A stretch of DNA of 64,000 bases from Eubacterium limosum. GTDB taxonomy: Bacteria > Bacillota > Clostridia > Eubacteriales > Eubacteriaceae. The notes beneath the pieces are model-generated. The model saw nothing but the letters and a program-made list of their open reading frames with translations, was not told the DNA's origin and did no database searches. The DNA is taken from contig NZ_CP019962.1 of NCBI RefSeq assembly GCF_000807675.2, positions 2,914,001 to 2,978,000 on the forward strand, read 5' to 3'. The translations under genes and the position numbers were made by a program. This document shows, piece after piece, positions 51,281-59,923 of this stretch (position 1 is the first letter of the stretch; every line of letters starts with the position of its first letter).

Positions 51281-51505
51281 ATGGCAATTGAAAAAACAGT
51301 GGAATCGGTAGGGATGAAGATCACCGTCAATCATGGCGAAGTGGGAGGCAAGATCGTCAAGTCCTCCAAGACCTACGGCGACGTCAAAGATGGCGTGACC
51401 GACGACGCCTTTGTGGCCACCGCCAAAGCCATCACCGGCATGCAGGAGCCCATCCGGGAAAAGCAGGTGAAAGTGACGGCCGAAGAGATGATCGAAGTGG
51501 CGTAA
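51281..51505 (+). CDS. DUF1659-family small protein
   Basis: 74 residues, with AGGAGG upstream. It matches the DUF1659 type (SSKTYGDVKDGVTDDAFVATAKAITGMQ), which is nearly always paired with a DUF2922 gene, as here. Role unknown. The pair often lies at the edge of mobile or competence-like regions. Confidence 0.75.
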   Translation: MAIEKTVESVGMKITVNHGEVGGKIVKSSKTYGDVKDGVTDDAFVATAKAITGMQEPIREKQVKVTAEEMIEVA

Positions 51506-51510
51506 TGGGA

Positions 51511-51534
51511 AAAAGGGGCGGAAGCCCCCCTTTT
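51511..51534 (+). terminator. Terminator after the DUF1659 gene
   Basis: AAAAGGGGC pairs with GCCCCCCTTTT around GGAA, ending in TTTTC. Confidence 0.7.
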
Positions 51535-51539
51535 CATGA

Positions 51540-51570
51540 GTGGATAGTGGATAGTTTATGAACTATCCAC
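51540..51570. repeat. Small hairpin repeat
   Basis: GTGGATAGTT (51547-51556), loop TATG, AACTATCCAC (51561-51570), with a further partial GTGGATA copy on the left. It is in the same style as the ends of the element at 46968 (short tandem purine-rich unit and its inverse), so it may be a fragment of a related repeat. Confidence 0.5.
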
Positions 51571-51629
51571 AAAAAAGAATACAGGTAAACCAGAACCACA
51601 AAATTAAAAATAAGAAGGAGACTACAAAA

Positions 51630-51857
51630 ATGCCAACAACCAGCAAAGATTTAACCATCACCTTTCAGCGCGCAGACGGGAAGGATCATAAAATCACCAT
51701 CCCAGATTACAAGGACGGCATTACCGACGCCGAGATCAAAACCGGGGCCCAGGCCATCGTGGACCAGGGCGCCTTTGAGCCCGACGGTTTTGCCCTCGCC
51801 AAGGTCGTGGGCGCAGTGCGGGTAGACACCACCAAGACCGACGTGGCAGTGGAGTAA
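51630..51857 (+). CDS. DUF2922-family small protein
   Basis: 75 residues from ATG 51630, with AAGGAG upstream; the frame is open back to 51558, but that part crosses the hairpin. It has the DUF2922 pattern (DLTITFQRADGKDHKITIPDYKDGITDAEI, with LAKVVGAVRVDT). It is the partner of the DUF1659 gene upstream. Function not known. Confidence 0.75.
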   Translation: MPTTSKDLTITFQRADGKDHKITIPDYKDGITDAEIKTGAQAIVDQGAFEPDGFALAKVVGAVRVDTTKTDVAVE

Positions 51858-51869
51858 GAGAAGCGGTAG

Positions 51870-51893
51870 AAAAGGGCGAAAGCCCTTTTTTAA
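51870..51893 (+). terminator. Terminator after the DUF2922 gene
   Basis: AAAAGGGC, loop GAAA, GCCCTTTTTT. Confidence 0.8.
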
Positions 51894-51929
51894 GTGGAAG
51901 CTTAACCGTTGATACAGAAAGGAGATTCC

Positions 51930-52532
51930 ATGAAAAGCGTGCACAAACGTATTTTTATCCTATTAATAGCCATGGTAGTCATTGTGACCAGTGGTGTGTT
52001 TTTAAAAAGTTTTCAGACAGGGTCAGAGGCGTCAGTTCCCCAGCCATCGCCCCCGGCGCCCCAGCAGGAGCGCGCGCCAGAGACCAGCGTACCAGAACCA
52101 GAGCCACCGTTACCGCCGGGGCCCGAACCCCCACCCGACGGGGCCGTCATCGACCACCCCCTGCCCGAGGACCCCATCCTCACCAATGGCCCCTGGGCGT
52201 CGGAACACTTCCTTATGTCGGAATACGCCTGCGACTGCGCGGGCTACTGTGACGGCTGGCCCGCAGCCATGGACCCCGAGCTGCTTGAGAAAATCGAAGC
52301 GCTGCGGTGTTATTTTGACCAGCCCATCATCATCACCTCGGGCGTGCGATGTGAAAGACGCAACGCCGAGGTGGGCGGTATCCCAAACTCCTGGCATCTG
52401 TCCGGCCACGCGGCCGATTTGTACTGCCCGGGGGTGCCTTATGACGAGGTGGCTCGGGCGGCCAGAGAACTGGGGCTTGGGGTCATCGAGTACCCGGACC
52501 AGCAGTTCGACCATTGTGAAATATGGCATTAA
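51930..52532 (+). CDS. Secreted M15-family D,D-carboxypeptidase/endolysin-like peptidase
   Basis: 200 residues from ATG 51930, with AAAGGAG 7 bp upstream. An N-terminal membrane helix or signal (about 8-25), a Pro/Glu-rich linker and an M15A catalytic domain (about 85-200) are present. Zinc ligands are in SWHLSGHAADLYC and the final DHCEIWH. It would cut D-Ala-containing murein peptides outside the cell. It ends the element-like region at 48-52.5 kb and could be its lysis or cell-wall-remodelling gene. Confidence 0.82.
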   Translation: MKSVHKRIFILLIAMVVIVTSGVFLKSFQTGSEASVPQPSPPAPQQERAPETSVPEPEPPLPPGPEPPPDGAVIDHPLPEDPILTNGPWASEHFLMSEYACDCAGYCDGWPAAMDPELLEKIEALRCYFDQPIIITSGVRCERRNAEVGGIPNSWHLSGHAADLYCPGVPYDEVARAARELGLGVIEYPDQQFDHCEIWH

Positions 52533-52534
52533 AA

Positions 52535-52563
52535 GGATGTCCCGTAACAGGGACGTCTTTTTT
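52535..52563 (+). terminator. Terminator after the M15 gene
   Basis: GATGTCCC pairs with GGGACGTC around GTAACA, with one wobble pair, followed by TTTTTTT. Confidence 0.75.
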
Positions 52564-52656
52564 TGTGCAGCAAAAGCACCATGTTATAAAAAAGCTGTTC
52601 AACAACCAAAAAAGAGGTTATAATGAAGAAAAAGAAGAAAAAATGAAGGAGTATCA

Positions 52657-54132
52657 ATGGAGAAAGAAAACTTTATCGAACGGTTCTGGAAGGTCAAGGC
52701 CTCGGGATCAACCGTCAGGACCGAGATCATTGCCGGCTTTACGACCTTTTTGACCATGGCCTATATTGTTTTTGTCAATCCGGCCATTATTTCGGCGCCG
52801 GCAGGGGTGGATGCCGCTTATTTTTTTGGGGCGGATGCCCAGACGGTACAGTCTGCACTGTTTGTGGCCACCTGCCTCTGTGCCTGTATGGGGACGCTGC
52901 TCATGGCTTTTCTGGCAAGGGTCCCCTTTGCCCAGGCGCCGGGTATGGGGCTCAATGCTTTTTTTGCCTACACCATTATGCTGGGTATGGGCAAAACCTA
53001 CGCCGAGGCGCTGGCCATTGTGCTGATCTCGGGCCTGCTGTTCATTATTTTAACGGTTACGGGGCTGCGGGAGGCCATTGTGCGGGGGATACCGGCCAAT
53101 ATCCGGGTAGCCATATCGGGTGGTATCGGCCTGTTTATTGCGTACAGCGGCCTGAAGAACGCAGGGCTGCTCAAGTTCACCCTGGACCCGGGCAGCTATC
53201 TGGTAACTGACCCGTCCGCGGCTGTGGGCCAGAGCACTGTAGTGGCCAATGCCTCGGCGATCCCGAGTCTGGTGGATTTTTCGTCCTGGACACCTGAGAC
53301 GGCCGGCGCGGCCCTGGCGCTTCTCGGGCTTATTATCATCGGGGTGCTTTACGCCCGCAAATGTAAGGGGTACATTTTCATTGGGATTGTTGTTACAGCC
53401 ATCATCGGAATTCCCCTTGGTGTCACCACCTTGCCGGCATCCATTGATTTCAGCCGTATCGGCCTGCAGTTCCAGGACTGGGCCCAGGTTTCACTGTTGC
53501 ATCTGGATTTTTCATCGCTGGTTCATGAGGGCAGCCTGGTGGGCACGCTCTTTAATATTCTGATGGTGGTCGTGGCTTTCTCGCTGGTCGATATGTTCGA
53601 CACCCTGGGGACCATCATCGGAACCGCCCAGCAGGCGGGCATGCTGGACGAAAAGGGTGAGTTCCCGGCGCTCAAGCGTACACTGATGGCCGATGCCTTT
53701 GCCACCACAGCCGGCGCGCTCATGGGCTCCTCTACGGTCACCACCTTTGTGGAGTCCAGCACTGGGATCTCGGAGGGAGGCCGGACAGGGCTGACTGCTC
53801 TGGTCACCGCGGTACTCTTTCTGGCGGCGCTGGTGCTGTCACCGGTGCTGGGGATTATCCCGGCTGCGGCCACTGCGCCGGCGCTCATCTTTGTGGGTGT
53901 GCTGATGGTCGGCCCCGTCAGAGACATTGATTTTACGGACATCACAGAGGCGATCCCGGCCTTTGTCACTCTATTGTTTATGCCGCTGACCTTCTCCATT
54001 GCCGACGGTATTGCCTTTGGGCTCATTACCTATGTGCTGTTAAAGGCTCTGACCGGGCACTACAGAGAAATTCAGCCGGTGACGGCGGTTCTGGCGCTTT
54101 TGTTTATCGTCCGGTTTTTATTCATGCAGTAA
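52657..54132 (+). CDS. Purine (adenine/guanine/hypoxanthine) permease, AzgA-type NCS2
   Basis: 491 residues with about 13 membrane helices. The start FWKVKASGSTVRTEIIAGFTTFLTMAYI and GMGLNAFFAYTI, with SSTVTTFVESSTGI, are the hallmarks of the AzgA-like branch of nucleobase/cation symporters. It imports adenine, guanine or hypoxanthine. No PurR box or purine riboswitch was seen in the 124-bp leader. Confidence 0.88.
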   Translation: MEKENFIERFWKVKASGSTVRTEIIAGFTTFLTMAYIVFVNPAIISAPAGVDAAYFFGADAQTVQSALFVATCLCACMGTLLMAFLARVPFAQAPGMGLNAFFAYTIMLGMGKTYAEALAIVLISGLLFIILTVTGLREAIVRGIPANIRVAISGGIGLFIAYSGLKNAGLLKFTLDPGSYLVTDPSAAVGQSTVVANASAIPSLVDFSSWTPETAGAALALLGLIIIGVLYARKCKGYIFIGIVVTAIIGIPLGVTTLPASIDFSRIGLQFQDWAQVSLLHLDFSSLVHEGSLVGTLFNILMVVVAFSLVDMFDTLGTIIGTAQQAGMLDEKGEFPALKRTLMADAFATTAGALMGSSTVTTFVESSTGISEGGRTGLTALVTAVLFLAALVLSPVLGIIPAAATAPALIFVGVLMVGPVRDIDFTDITEAIPAFVTLLFMPLTFSIADGIAFGLITYVLLKALTGHYREIQPVTAVLALLFIVRFLFMQ

Positions 54133-54226
54133 AAAGAATTGGGTGCTCTCCAAACCATAAAGGGCAGAGGACGTCAAACGCGCTGGCTGCAGATGGGTTA
54201 TCCTTTAGGTGAAGGAGGTGCTTACA

Positions 54227-55132
54227 ATGCACGCATGGGATGCGATCCAGACCACTCTGGATTATATTGAGACACATATGGATGAGGATCTGAAAATCGA
54301 GGCACTGGCAGAACTGGCGGCCTTATCGCCCTTTTATTACCAGCGGCTGTTCTCCCGGCTGGTAAAAAAACCGGTGCGGGAGTACATAAGACTGCGGCGT
54401 CTGGCGCGGGCCAGCACCATGCTGAGGGAAAGGGGTGCCCGGATTCTGGACATTGCCCTGGACTGCGGCTTTGGCAGCCATGAGGTTTTCAGCCGGACCT
54501 TTAAGGACGCCTATGGCATGACGCCGGCGGGCTTTCGGGAGTCCCCGGTGGCACTGAACCAGTTTGACAAGCCAGATCTGCTGTTAAACTATGTGCTGAT
54601 TGACGAGGGGGTCCCCCTTATCAGCGAGGGTCTGGTGCTGGAAATGAACTGCCGGCAGCTCGGTGAGCCTGTCCGGTTTATGGGCATCAGCGGCGCTGTG
54701 CCCATTGACGGCCAGATGCCCCTGGGCGAGGCCACCGGCGTGGATATCCCCGGAGAAATCTGGGAGCGGTTCCACCGGGAAAAACACCGGATACCACGGG
54801 CAGCCGACAGCCGGGAGGTGGGGGTGGCCTACATGGGCAGCGCGCCTGAGGGCTGCTTCACGTATTTTACCGGTGCCGAGGTGGCCGCCGGTGCCGAGGT
54901 TGATGGGTTTATGACCTGGGAACTGCCAGCCCGGGAATACGTGGTCTGCGGCTTTGAAGCCGAAAGCTTTGAGGAGCTGATCACTGCTGCCCTCAATAAG
55001 GCAGTCAAATACAGTGCCCAATGGCTTGAGCATAAGGGCCTGACTATGGAAGCCTACTCGCCGGAAATCTACTATCACCGGGATCAGGCAGTACCTTATA
55101 TGGAGCTGTGGATGCCAGCAGAGAAAAAGTAA
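54227..55132 (+). CDS. AraC-family regulator with GyrI-like effector domain
   Basis: 301 residues from ATG 54227, with GGAGG 8 bp upstream. The N-terminal AraC-type double HTH (about 5-105) has IEALAELAALSPFYYQRLFSRL and ILDIALDCGFGSHEVFSRTFKDAYGMTPAGFR. A GyrI-like small-molecule binding domain follows (about 140-300). In relatives this layout controls drug or stress genes. Neighbours do not reveal the target. Confidence 0.87.
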   Translation: MHAWDAIQTTLDYIETHMDEDLKIEALAELAALSPFYYQRLFSRLVKKPVREYIRLRRLARASTMLRERGARILDIALDCGFGSHEVFSRTFKDAYGMTPAGFRESPVALNQFDKPDLLLNYVLIDEGVPLISEGLVLEMNCRQLGEPVRFMGISGAVPIDGQMPLGEATGVDIPGEIWERFHREKHRIPRAADSREVGVAYMGSAPEGCFTYFTGAEVAAGAEVDGFMTWELPAREYVVCGFEAESFEELITAALNKAVKYSAQWLEHKGLTMEAYSPEIYYHRDQAVPYMELWMPAEKK

Positions 55133-55133
55133 A

Positions 55134-55170
55134 AAAAAAGGATGCCCCTGTAAAGGGAGCATCCTTTTTT
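55134..55170. terminator. Bidirectional terminator
   Basis: GGATGC-CCT pairs with AGG-GCATCC; A-tract and T-tract flank it on both sides, serving the AraC-type gene and the minus-strand subtilisin gene. Confidence 0.85.
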
Positions 55171-55176
55171 AATGGT

Positions 55177-58100
55177 TTAGCCAAGGTTTCGTTTCCGGTA
55201 GAGCAGCAGTCCTGCCGCGCAGGCGGCCAAAAGCACCGCGGCCAGCAGGATACCGGCATTACCGCCCACAAAGCCTGTGGATGCGTTGCCGCTGGTGCTG
55301 TCCGGCGTCGCTGGATTGACCGGATTTACGGGATCGATGGGTTTTTCCCGCTCCTCACCGGGCTGGGGCAGGGTTTTTACACTGCGGTCCACGCTAAACA
55401 CGCGGTTGTTTTCGGCGTAGTTGGTTTCACCCAGAACGTAGAAAGCATTCCGGTAGGCGGTACCGGCGCCACTGAAAACCCGGGCGGTGTTCACAATTTT
55501 ACCGGTTGGCTCAAAGCCGCCTGTGTCAAAGTTCAAGGTATAGGTATCGGCAGTGACCTGTCCGCTGTCTGTGTCTGTGACCACAGGGCCGGAAAGGATC
55601 ATGCCGCCGTCGATGGTGCCAAAGGCGCCGGTGTAGTCCTGGCTTTGAGCCAGACCCTGAGGCAGGATGTTTTCGCGGACTGTTGCGCTCTGGCCGTTCT
55701 CAATTTTTTCGAGGCCGTCGGCCATGCTGCCGTCCGCCGCGGTTCCGGCGGCCACATAGACGCTGTTGTCTGCTGTGTAGGCTACTGCCGGTGAGACGCG
55801 GGCAGTGGTGAGATCGCCGGTTTTTTCAGTGGTCTGGCTTTCCATATCCACGCGGATGATGGCAGTCTGGGCAATGTCTTTGCCTTCCACTGTTTTTTTA
55901 CCGCCCACGAGCAGAACCTCGTTGCCGTTGTTGATGAGCGCCGGCATGGAGAGGTCTGCGGTCAGATCGGTGGTAAAATGGCTCCATGTGTCTGTGTCCG
56001 GGTCATAAATGCCAATACCGGCGCCTTGAGGCCCTTCGGTGTAGATGACGAGACGGCCGTTCCAGGTGCAGGCGTTATTTGCTGAGGGGAAGATGCTCTC
56101 ATCGCAGTTGAGCCGTGTCCAGCCGTTGTTTTCGGCCTGTCCGGGGGTATAGCGCCAGAGCTCGACTGTATCGTTTGAGTTGAGGCCCGTGTAGTACAGG
56201 CTGCCATTCAGGCCGGTGAGGCTGCCGTAGTAGCTGTTGTAGAAGCGCGCGTCATCGGGCAGGGGCAGGCGCTCGTAAAGGTTTTTGACTGCGCCCAGGT
56301 TAAAGGACTGGTGGCCTGAACCTTTGTCTGAGGTCACCTCAATGCGCTTGACGCCGGCCTCCATGCCCTGGGGAAGAGCGACCACAATGCTTTCATCCGA
56401 TGAGGATACCACCGGGACGGACGTGCCGTCAATGGTAACCGTTGGCGCGCTGCCGAAAAAATAGCCGCCGATGGTCAGCTGGCTGTCGCCGGTGGCGGCA
56501 GCACTGTTGACAACCGGAACCGTGTTCTCTGCCAGCGCCCGATCGACCTGTGCCAGGCCTTCGGAAACGCTTTTGCCGGTCTGGCTATCAATTTTTTTAA
56601 CGCTGCCGATGACCCGGGCGGCGGTTTTGGCAGCGTCTTTATCGTCAAAATGTTTTGCTACAATGGCGACTTCGCCGGTGACGGCCGGCGTGGCCATGGA
56701 GGTGCCGCTCATGTAATCATAGGCGGCAGTGTCATCGCCGAGGCCCAGATTGTCAATGTAGACATCGCCGGGAACGGAGGTTGCACCGTCAGGAAGTACC
56801 CGAACCGTGGCGATGCGGATCTGGAAGCTGCTGTAATCGGTGTTGTCAGGCAGTGTATAGGCCGCCGGGGCCCAACTGCCGGACAATGAGACAGATTGTG
56901 TGAGGGGCTGCCATTTTGGCGTGCCATCCTCATTCAGATCGGTGGTTTTAACGCTGACACCGGTTAAGGCTGCCAGGATGTTCTGTTCTGCGGTGGGATC
57001 GGCACGGTACATGTAGGACAGGTATCGGTACGGGGTGGCAGAAAGGTTCAGGGCTTCGCTTTCAATGGTGCCCTGGTTAGCGGCGGCTGTTACCTTGAGG
57101 CTTTGACTGCCCTCAAAGGCCATGTCGCCGGAGTAGGCGGTGGTGGTGCCTTCGTTGGGTTTAAGGGTTATTTTGGCAGCCGTTTCATCCTCAAAGTCCT
57201 CAAGAAAAGGCGCGGTGATCAGGCGCGGGTCGGCCTTACCCATGCTGGTGGGAATGGTCGAAAAAATGTCGACACCCGGGGCGGCCACGTCAGTGGTGGT
57301 GGCTCCGTAGTTACTGAAGTCTGCCATGCTGCCGCCGACATCGGTCGCGTTGACGGCAATCACATAGGGATTGTCCCGCAGGGTGGAGACCGTTTTAGAG
57401 GCATTATCACAGTCGGTGCTCTCATTGCCTGCGGCAAAAACGCTGACCACGCCTTTTTCACCCACAGCGGTGACTGCGCGGTCCAGAGCTTTGCCGCTGC
57501 TGCTGCCGCCCCAGGAATTGTTGATGGCTGTGACGGGCACGTTGTTTTCCACGGCTCTCTGGATATAGGCATAGCCCCTGAGCGTATCTGCGGACGCAAT
57601 GCTGCCTTTGTCGTTTGCGGCCTTGACGGCCATGATCTGCGCGCCGCTGGTGGCGCCGCTGACACCCATGTTATTCCAGGAGGCGGCAATGATGCCGGCG
57701 CAGTGGGTGCCGTGGCTATGGTCGTCCATGGGGTTGGTGGAATCGTAGGGGACGCCCTCGGAGTTGGCCGCGATGGCGTTATAGCCGTGGTCGCCGCCGC
57801 CGATGATGGCTTTAAGACTGCTGTCGGCTGTCCACATGACGGATTTCAGATCCTCATGGTCGTAGTCGACACCGGTGTCCAGTACGGCGACCACTGTTCC
57901 GCTGGTGTCCACAGCAGGGGCTGGCGTACCGTCTGTTTTGTATTGGTTCCAGCCATCAATGGCCATGCCGAAATCACCGTTTTTATCATAGGCCCACTGC
58001 ATACCTGTGAGATCCTTGGTGCCTTCGGAGACAGTGTAAATGTAATTGGGCTCTGCGAATTCGACCGTGTCCAGCTTTTGTAGCTCGTCGATGAGCTCTG

Positions 58101-58398
58101 TGGTGCTCAGGGTGTCGGAGCGCACCAGTTTCAGGCTTTCGGCGGGTGCGGCGCTGCGGCTGTAGGCGTTTGCGCTGCTGTCCAGAGCCATGAGGGTTTC
58201 GGCTCCGGCCAGCAGCGCAGACTCAGCCGACCGGCCGTAAAAGCCCGCAGATGAGCCCTTTACGCAGACAATGGCCTCACCGGGCACATAGTCACCGGTA
58301 AGGGCGTCTGATCCGCCGTTATCCTGGGCCAGAGCCGAGATCGGCAGGCTGCCGAGCAGGAGTAGAGCGGTGAGCAATAAAGTTAGTAATTTTTTCAT
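55177..58398 (-). CDS. Subtilisin-like (S8) surface serine protease, paralog 3
   Basis: 1073 residues from ATG 58398, with GGAGG 6 bp upstream; the ATG at 58410 is inside that site. Signal peptide, propeptide ending VEFAEPNYIYTV, triad Asp174 (VLDTGVD), His229 (SHGTHCAG) and Ser567 (GTSMATP), oxyanion Asn in INNSWGG. The order of following domains is as in the paralogs: insert, IPT/TIG-like (about 620-700), kelch-like (about 700-1010), stalk, NASTG, hydrophobic helix and YRKRNLG. Unlike the others it has no LytTR box upstream. Confidence 0.9.
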   Translation of the reverse strand: MKKLLTLLLTALLLLGSLPISALAQDNGGSDALTGDYVPGEAIVCVKGSSAGFYGRSAESALLAGAETLMALDSSANAYSRSAAPAESLKLVRSDTLSTTELIDELQKLDTVEFAEPNYIYTVSEGTKDLTGMQWAYDKNGDFGMAIDGWNQYKTDGTPAPAVDTSGTVVAVLDTGVDYDHEDLKSVMWTADSSLKAIIGGGDHGYNAIAANSEGVPYDSTNPMDDHSHGTHCAGIIAASWNNMGVSGATSGAQIMAVKAANDKGSIASADTLRGYAYIQRAVENNVPVTAINNSWGGSSSGKALDRAVTAVGEKGVVSVFAAGNESTDCDNASKTVSTLRDNPYVIAVNATDVGGSMADFSNYGATTTDVAAPGVDIFSTIPTSMGKADPRLITAPFLEDFEDETAAKITLKPNEGTTTAYSGDMAFEGSQSLKVTAAANQGTIESEALNLSATPYRYLSYMYRADPTAEQNILAALTGVSVKTTDLNEDGTPKWQPLTQSVSLSGSWAPAAYTLPDNTDYSSFQIRIATVRVLPDGATSVPGDVYIDNLGLGDDTAAYDYMSGTSMATPAVTGEVAIVAKHFDDKDAAKTAARVIGSVKKIDSQTGKSVSEGLAQVDRALAENTVPVVNSAAATGDSQLTIGGYFFGSAPTVTIDGTSVPVVSSSDESIVVALPQGMEAGVKRIEVTSDKGSGHQSFNLGAVKNLYERLPLPDDARFYNSYYGSLTGLNGSLYYTGLNSNDTVELWRYTPGQAENNGWTRLNCDESIFPSANNACTWNGRLVIYTEGPQGAGIGIYDPDTDTWSHFTTDLTADLSMPALINNGNEVLLVGGKKTVEGKDIAQTAIIRVDMESQTTEKTGDLTTARVSPAVAYTADNSVYVAAGTAADGSMADGLEKIENGQSATVRENILPQGLAQSQDYTGAFGTIDGGMILSGPVVTDTDSGQVTADTYTLNFDTGGFEPTGKIVNTARVFSGAGTAYRNAFYVLGETNYAENNRVFSVDRSVKTLPQPGEEREKPIDPVNPVNPATPDSTSGNASTGFVGGNAGILLAAVLLAACAAGLLLYRKRNLG

Positions 58399-58433
58399 CG
58401 TATCCTCCATATTTTAATTTGTTTGATGGGCAA

Positions 58434-58463
58434 AGTATAACATGCCTGCGGCCAACAGGGCAA
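58434..58463 (-). promoter_or_regulatory. Candidate promoter of subtilisin paralog 3
   Basis: On the minus strand, TTGCCC (58463-58458) and TATACT (58439-58434) are separated by 18 bp, about 35 bp before the start codon. Confidence 0.45.
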
Positions 58464-58493
58464 GATGCGCGTAAAGAAAGCTTAAGATAAAAA

Positions 58494-58520
58494 AGAAAAA
58501 GGACTGCTGCAGCAGTCCTC
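58494..58520 (-). terminator. Terminator of the transglutaminase-like gene
   Basis: Perfect palindrome AGGACTGCTGCAGCAGTCCT (58500-58519); on the minus strand it is followed by TTTTTC. Confidence 0.8.
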
Positions 58521-58530
58521 AGAATTTGGT

Positions 58531-59895
58531 TTAATCAATGGGGAACATTTCCACGATCACACGTTCCTCGTCAAAATCATGGAAAGTAAGGCGGCGGTTT
58601 TCGTATTCACATTCGCCGCGCTGGTTGTCGTAGGGGTCGGCCCGCAGGTAGGTTTTCGGCGGATCAAAGTCCAGCTGGAATTCGGAATTGGCCGACATAC
58701 GGAAAGGCTCCAGATTGCCGAAATAGAAATTCCAGCGGTTTTCGGCGCCATTTCTGTAGGCGCTGCCCCCAAAGGAGCAGTCACAGTGCAGCCAGCCATA
58801 GGGCGCGATGTAGAACATGGCCCAGTCGTGATTGCCGATGCTGGCCGGATTGACATAGGAGCCAGACTGCCATTTGGCCGGGATGCCCGCGCAGCGGCAC
58901 AGGGTAATGAACAGCAGGGCCTGAATGCCGCAGTCGCCCTTGAGCCCGGTGGCCATGTAGTCCGGTATGTTGGTGATGGTCAGGTACTCACGCACGTAGG
59001 AGTAGTGCACCCGGGTGGTGATAAAGTCATAAATCTTACGGGCCTTGATGAGCGGATTGGTTTCGCCGCCGGTCAGCTCCTCGCACAGGGCGCGGATATA
59101 AGGTGAAAAGACAATGTGGGGCAGAAGCTCCTGGGTTTCAAAATCCGGCTGCTTTGCGTCCACCTTGTCCGGGTCCAGCTTAACGTATTTCGCGTGGTTT
59201 TCATAGGAGTATTCTACGGTAAAAGTGTCGCCCGCCTCCAGTGGCTTTTCAAAGTAGACGGTGCGCTGGCCATAGGTTTCGTCCGCAATCTTGACCGGCT
59301 CTGGTGAGATGTCGATGAGCTTGATATTGCTGATCTGGTCGGCGTTCTGCGGAATGGGCAGGTAAACACGGATTTGGTTGCCCAGCTCCTCGGCTTCTTT
59401 TTTGATTTTAACCGTGTGGCGGATGTGGATAAAATAGTTCTTTTCACCCTTTTCAATCATTTCGTTGACGGTTTCGTCCAGGATTTCCACTGGGCTTACC
59501 TCGATGGTCTTCTGGTCTTCATCCACCTCGATATCCTTGTATTTCGGAACGGTCTTGGCAATGCTGGCCACAAACATGTCCTGGAAATGCACGACGCCGT
59601 TCACATAAATCCAGTCGGCATAGCCGTCATCTTTGAGGGTTTCCAGGTCTTCACGGGTAAAACCTGGAACCTTTTCCTGCATCATCTTCAGGGCCTCGTC
59701 ATAGGGGTAGGGGTACTGCATAGGCAGCTCGGCCAATATGTCCAGCTCCAGCGTAAGACGTTCGGCCAGGGCCTTTGGAATGGGGCGTGTCAGATATTTT
59801 TTAATGAGCTCTGCCGCTTTGTCAAAGTCGCCCCAGGCTTTGAGCAGGGCAATGTCCTCGGGCAGGTTTGTTTTAAGGGCTTGCATGTTGTTCAT
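58531..59895 (-). CDS. Transglutaminase-like (papain-fold) domain protein
   Basis: 454 residues, without a signal peptide. N-terminal helical part, a middle beta domain (about 130-240) and a transglutaminase core (about 280-400). The triad is visible: Cys322 in KGDCGIQALLF, His in GNHDWAMFY and Asp in HCDCSFGG. Related proteins act as peptidases or amidases rather than cross-linkers. It is probably cotranscribed with pepD, 28 bp upstream, which suggests a role in peptide use. Confidence 0.83.
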   Translation of the reverse strand: MNNMQALKTNLPEDIALLKAWGDFDKAAELIKKYLTRPIPKALAERLTLELDILAELPMQYPYPYDEALKMMQEKVPGFTREDLETLKDDGYADWIYVNGVVHFQDMFVASIAKTVPKYKDIEVDEDQKTIEVSPVEILDETVNEMIEKGEKNYFIHIRHTVKIKKEAEELGNQIRVYLPIPQNADQISNIKLIDISPEPVKIADETYGQRTVYFEKPLEAGDTFTVEYSYENHAKYVKLDPDKVDAKQPDFETQELLPHIVFSPYIRALCEELTGGETNPLIKARKIYDFITTRVHYSYVREYLTITNIPDYMATGLKGDCGIQALLFITLCRCAGIPAKWQSGSYVNPASIGNHDWAMFYIAPYGWLHCDCSFGGSAYRNGAENRWNFYFGNLEPFRMSANSEFQLDFDPPKTYLRADPYDNQRGECEYENRRLTFHDFDEERVIVEMFPID

Positions 59896-59923
59896 TTATT
59901 TCTCTCCTCCTTATATCAGCGTT

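Noticed and set aside
51281-51857. DUF1659/DUF2922 pair as a toxin-antitoxin system
   Set aside because: Both match small conserved families not known as toxins; each has its own terminator.
57103-58083. 326-residue plus-strand frame opposite subtilisin paralog 3
   Set aside because: Gly/Val/His-rich antisense product; the minus strand has the complete S8 triad.
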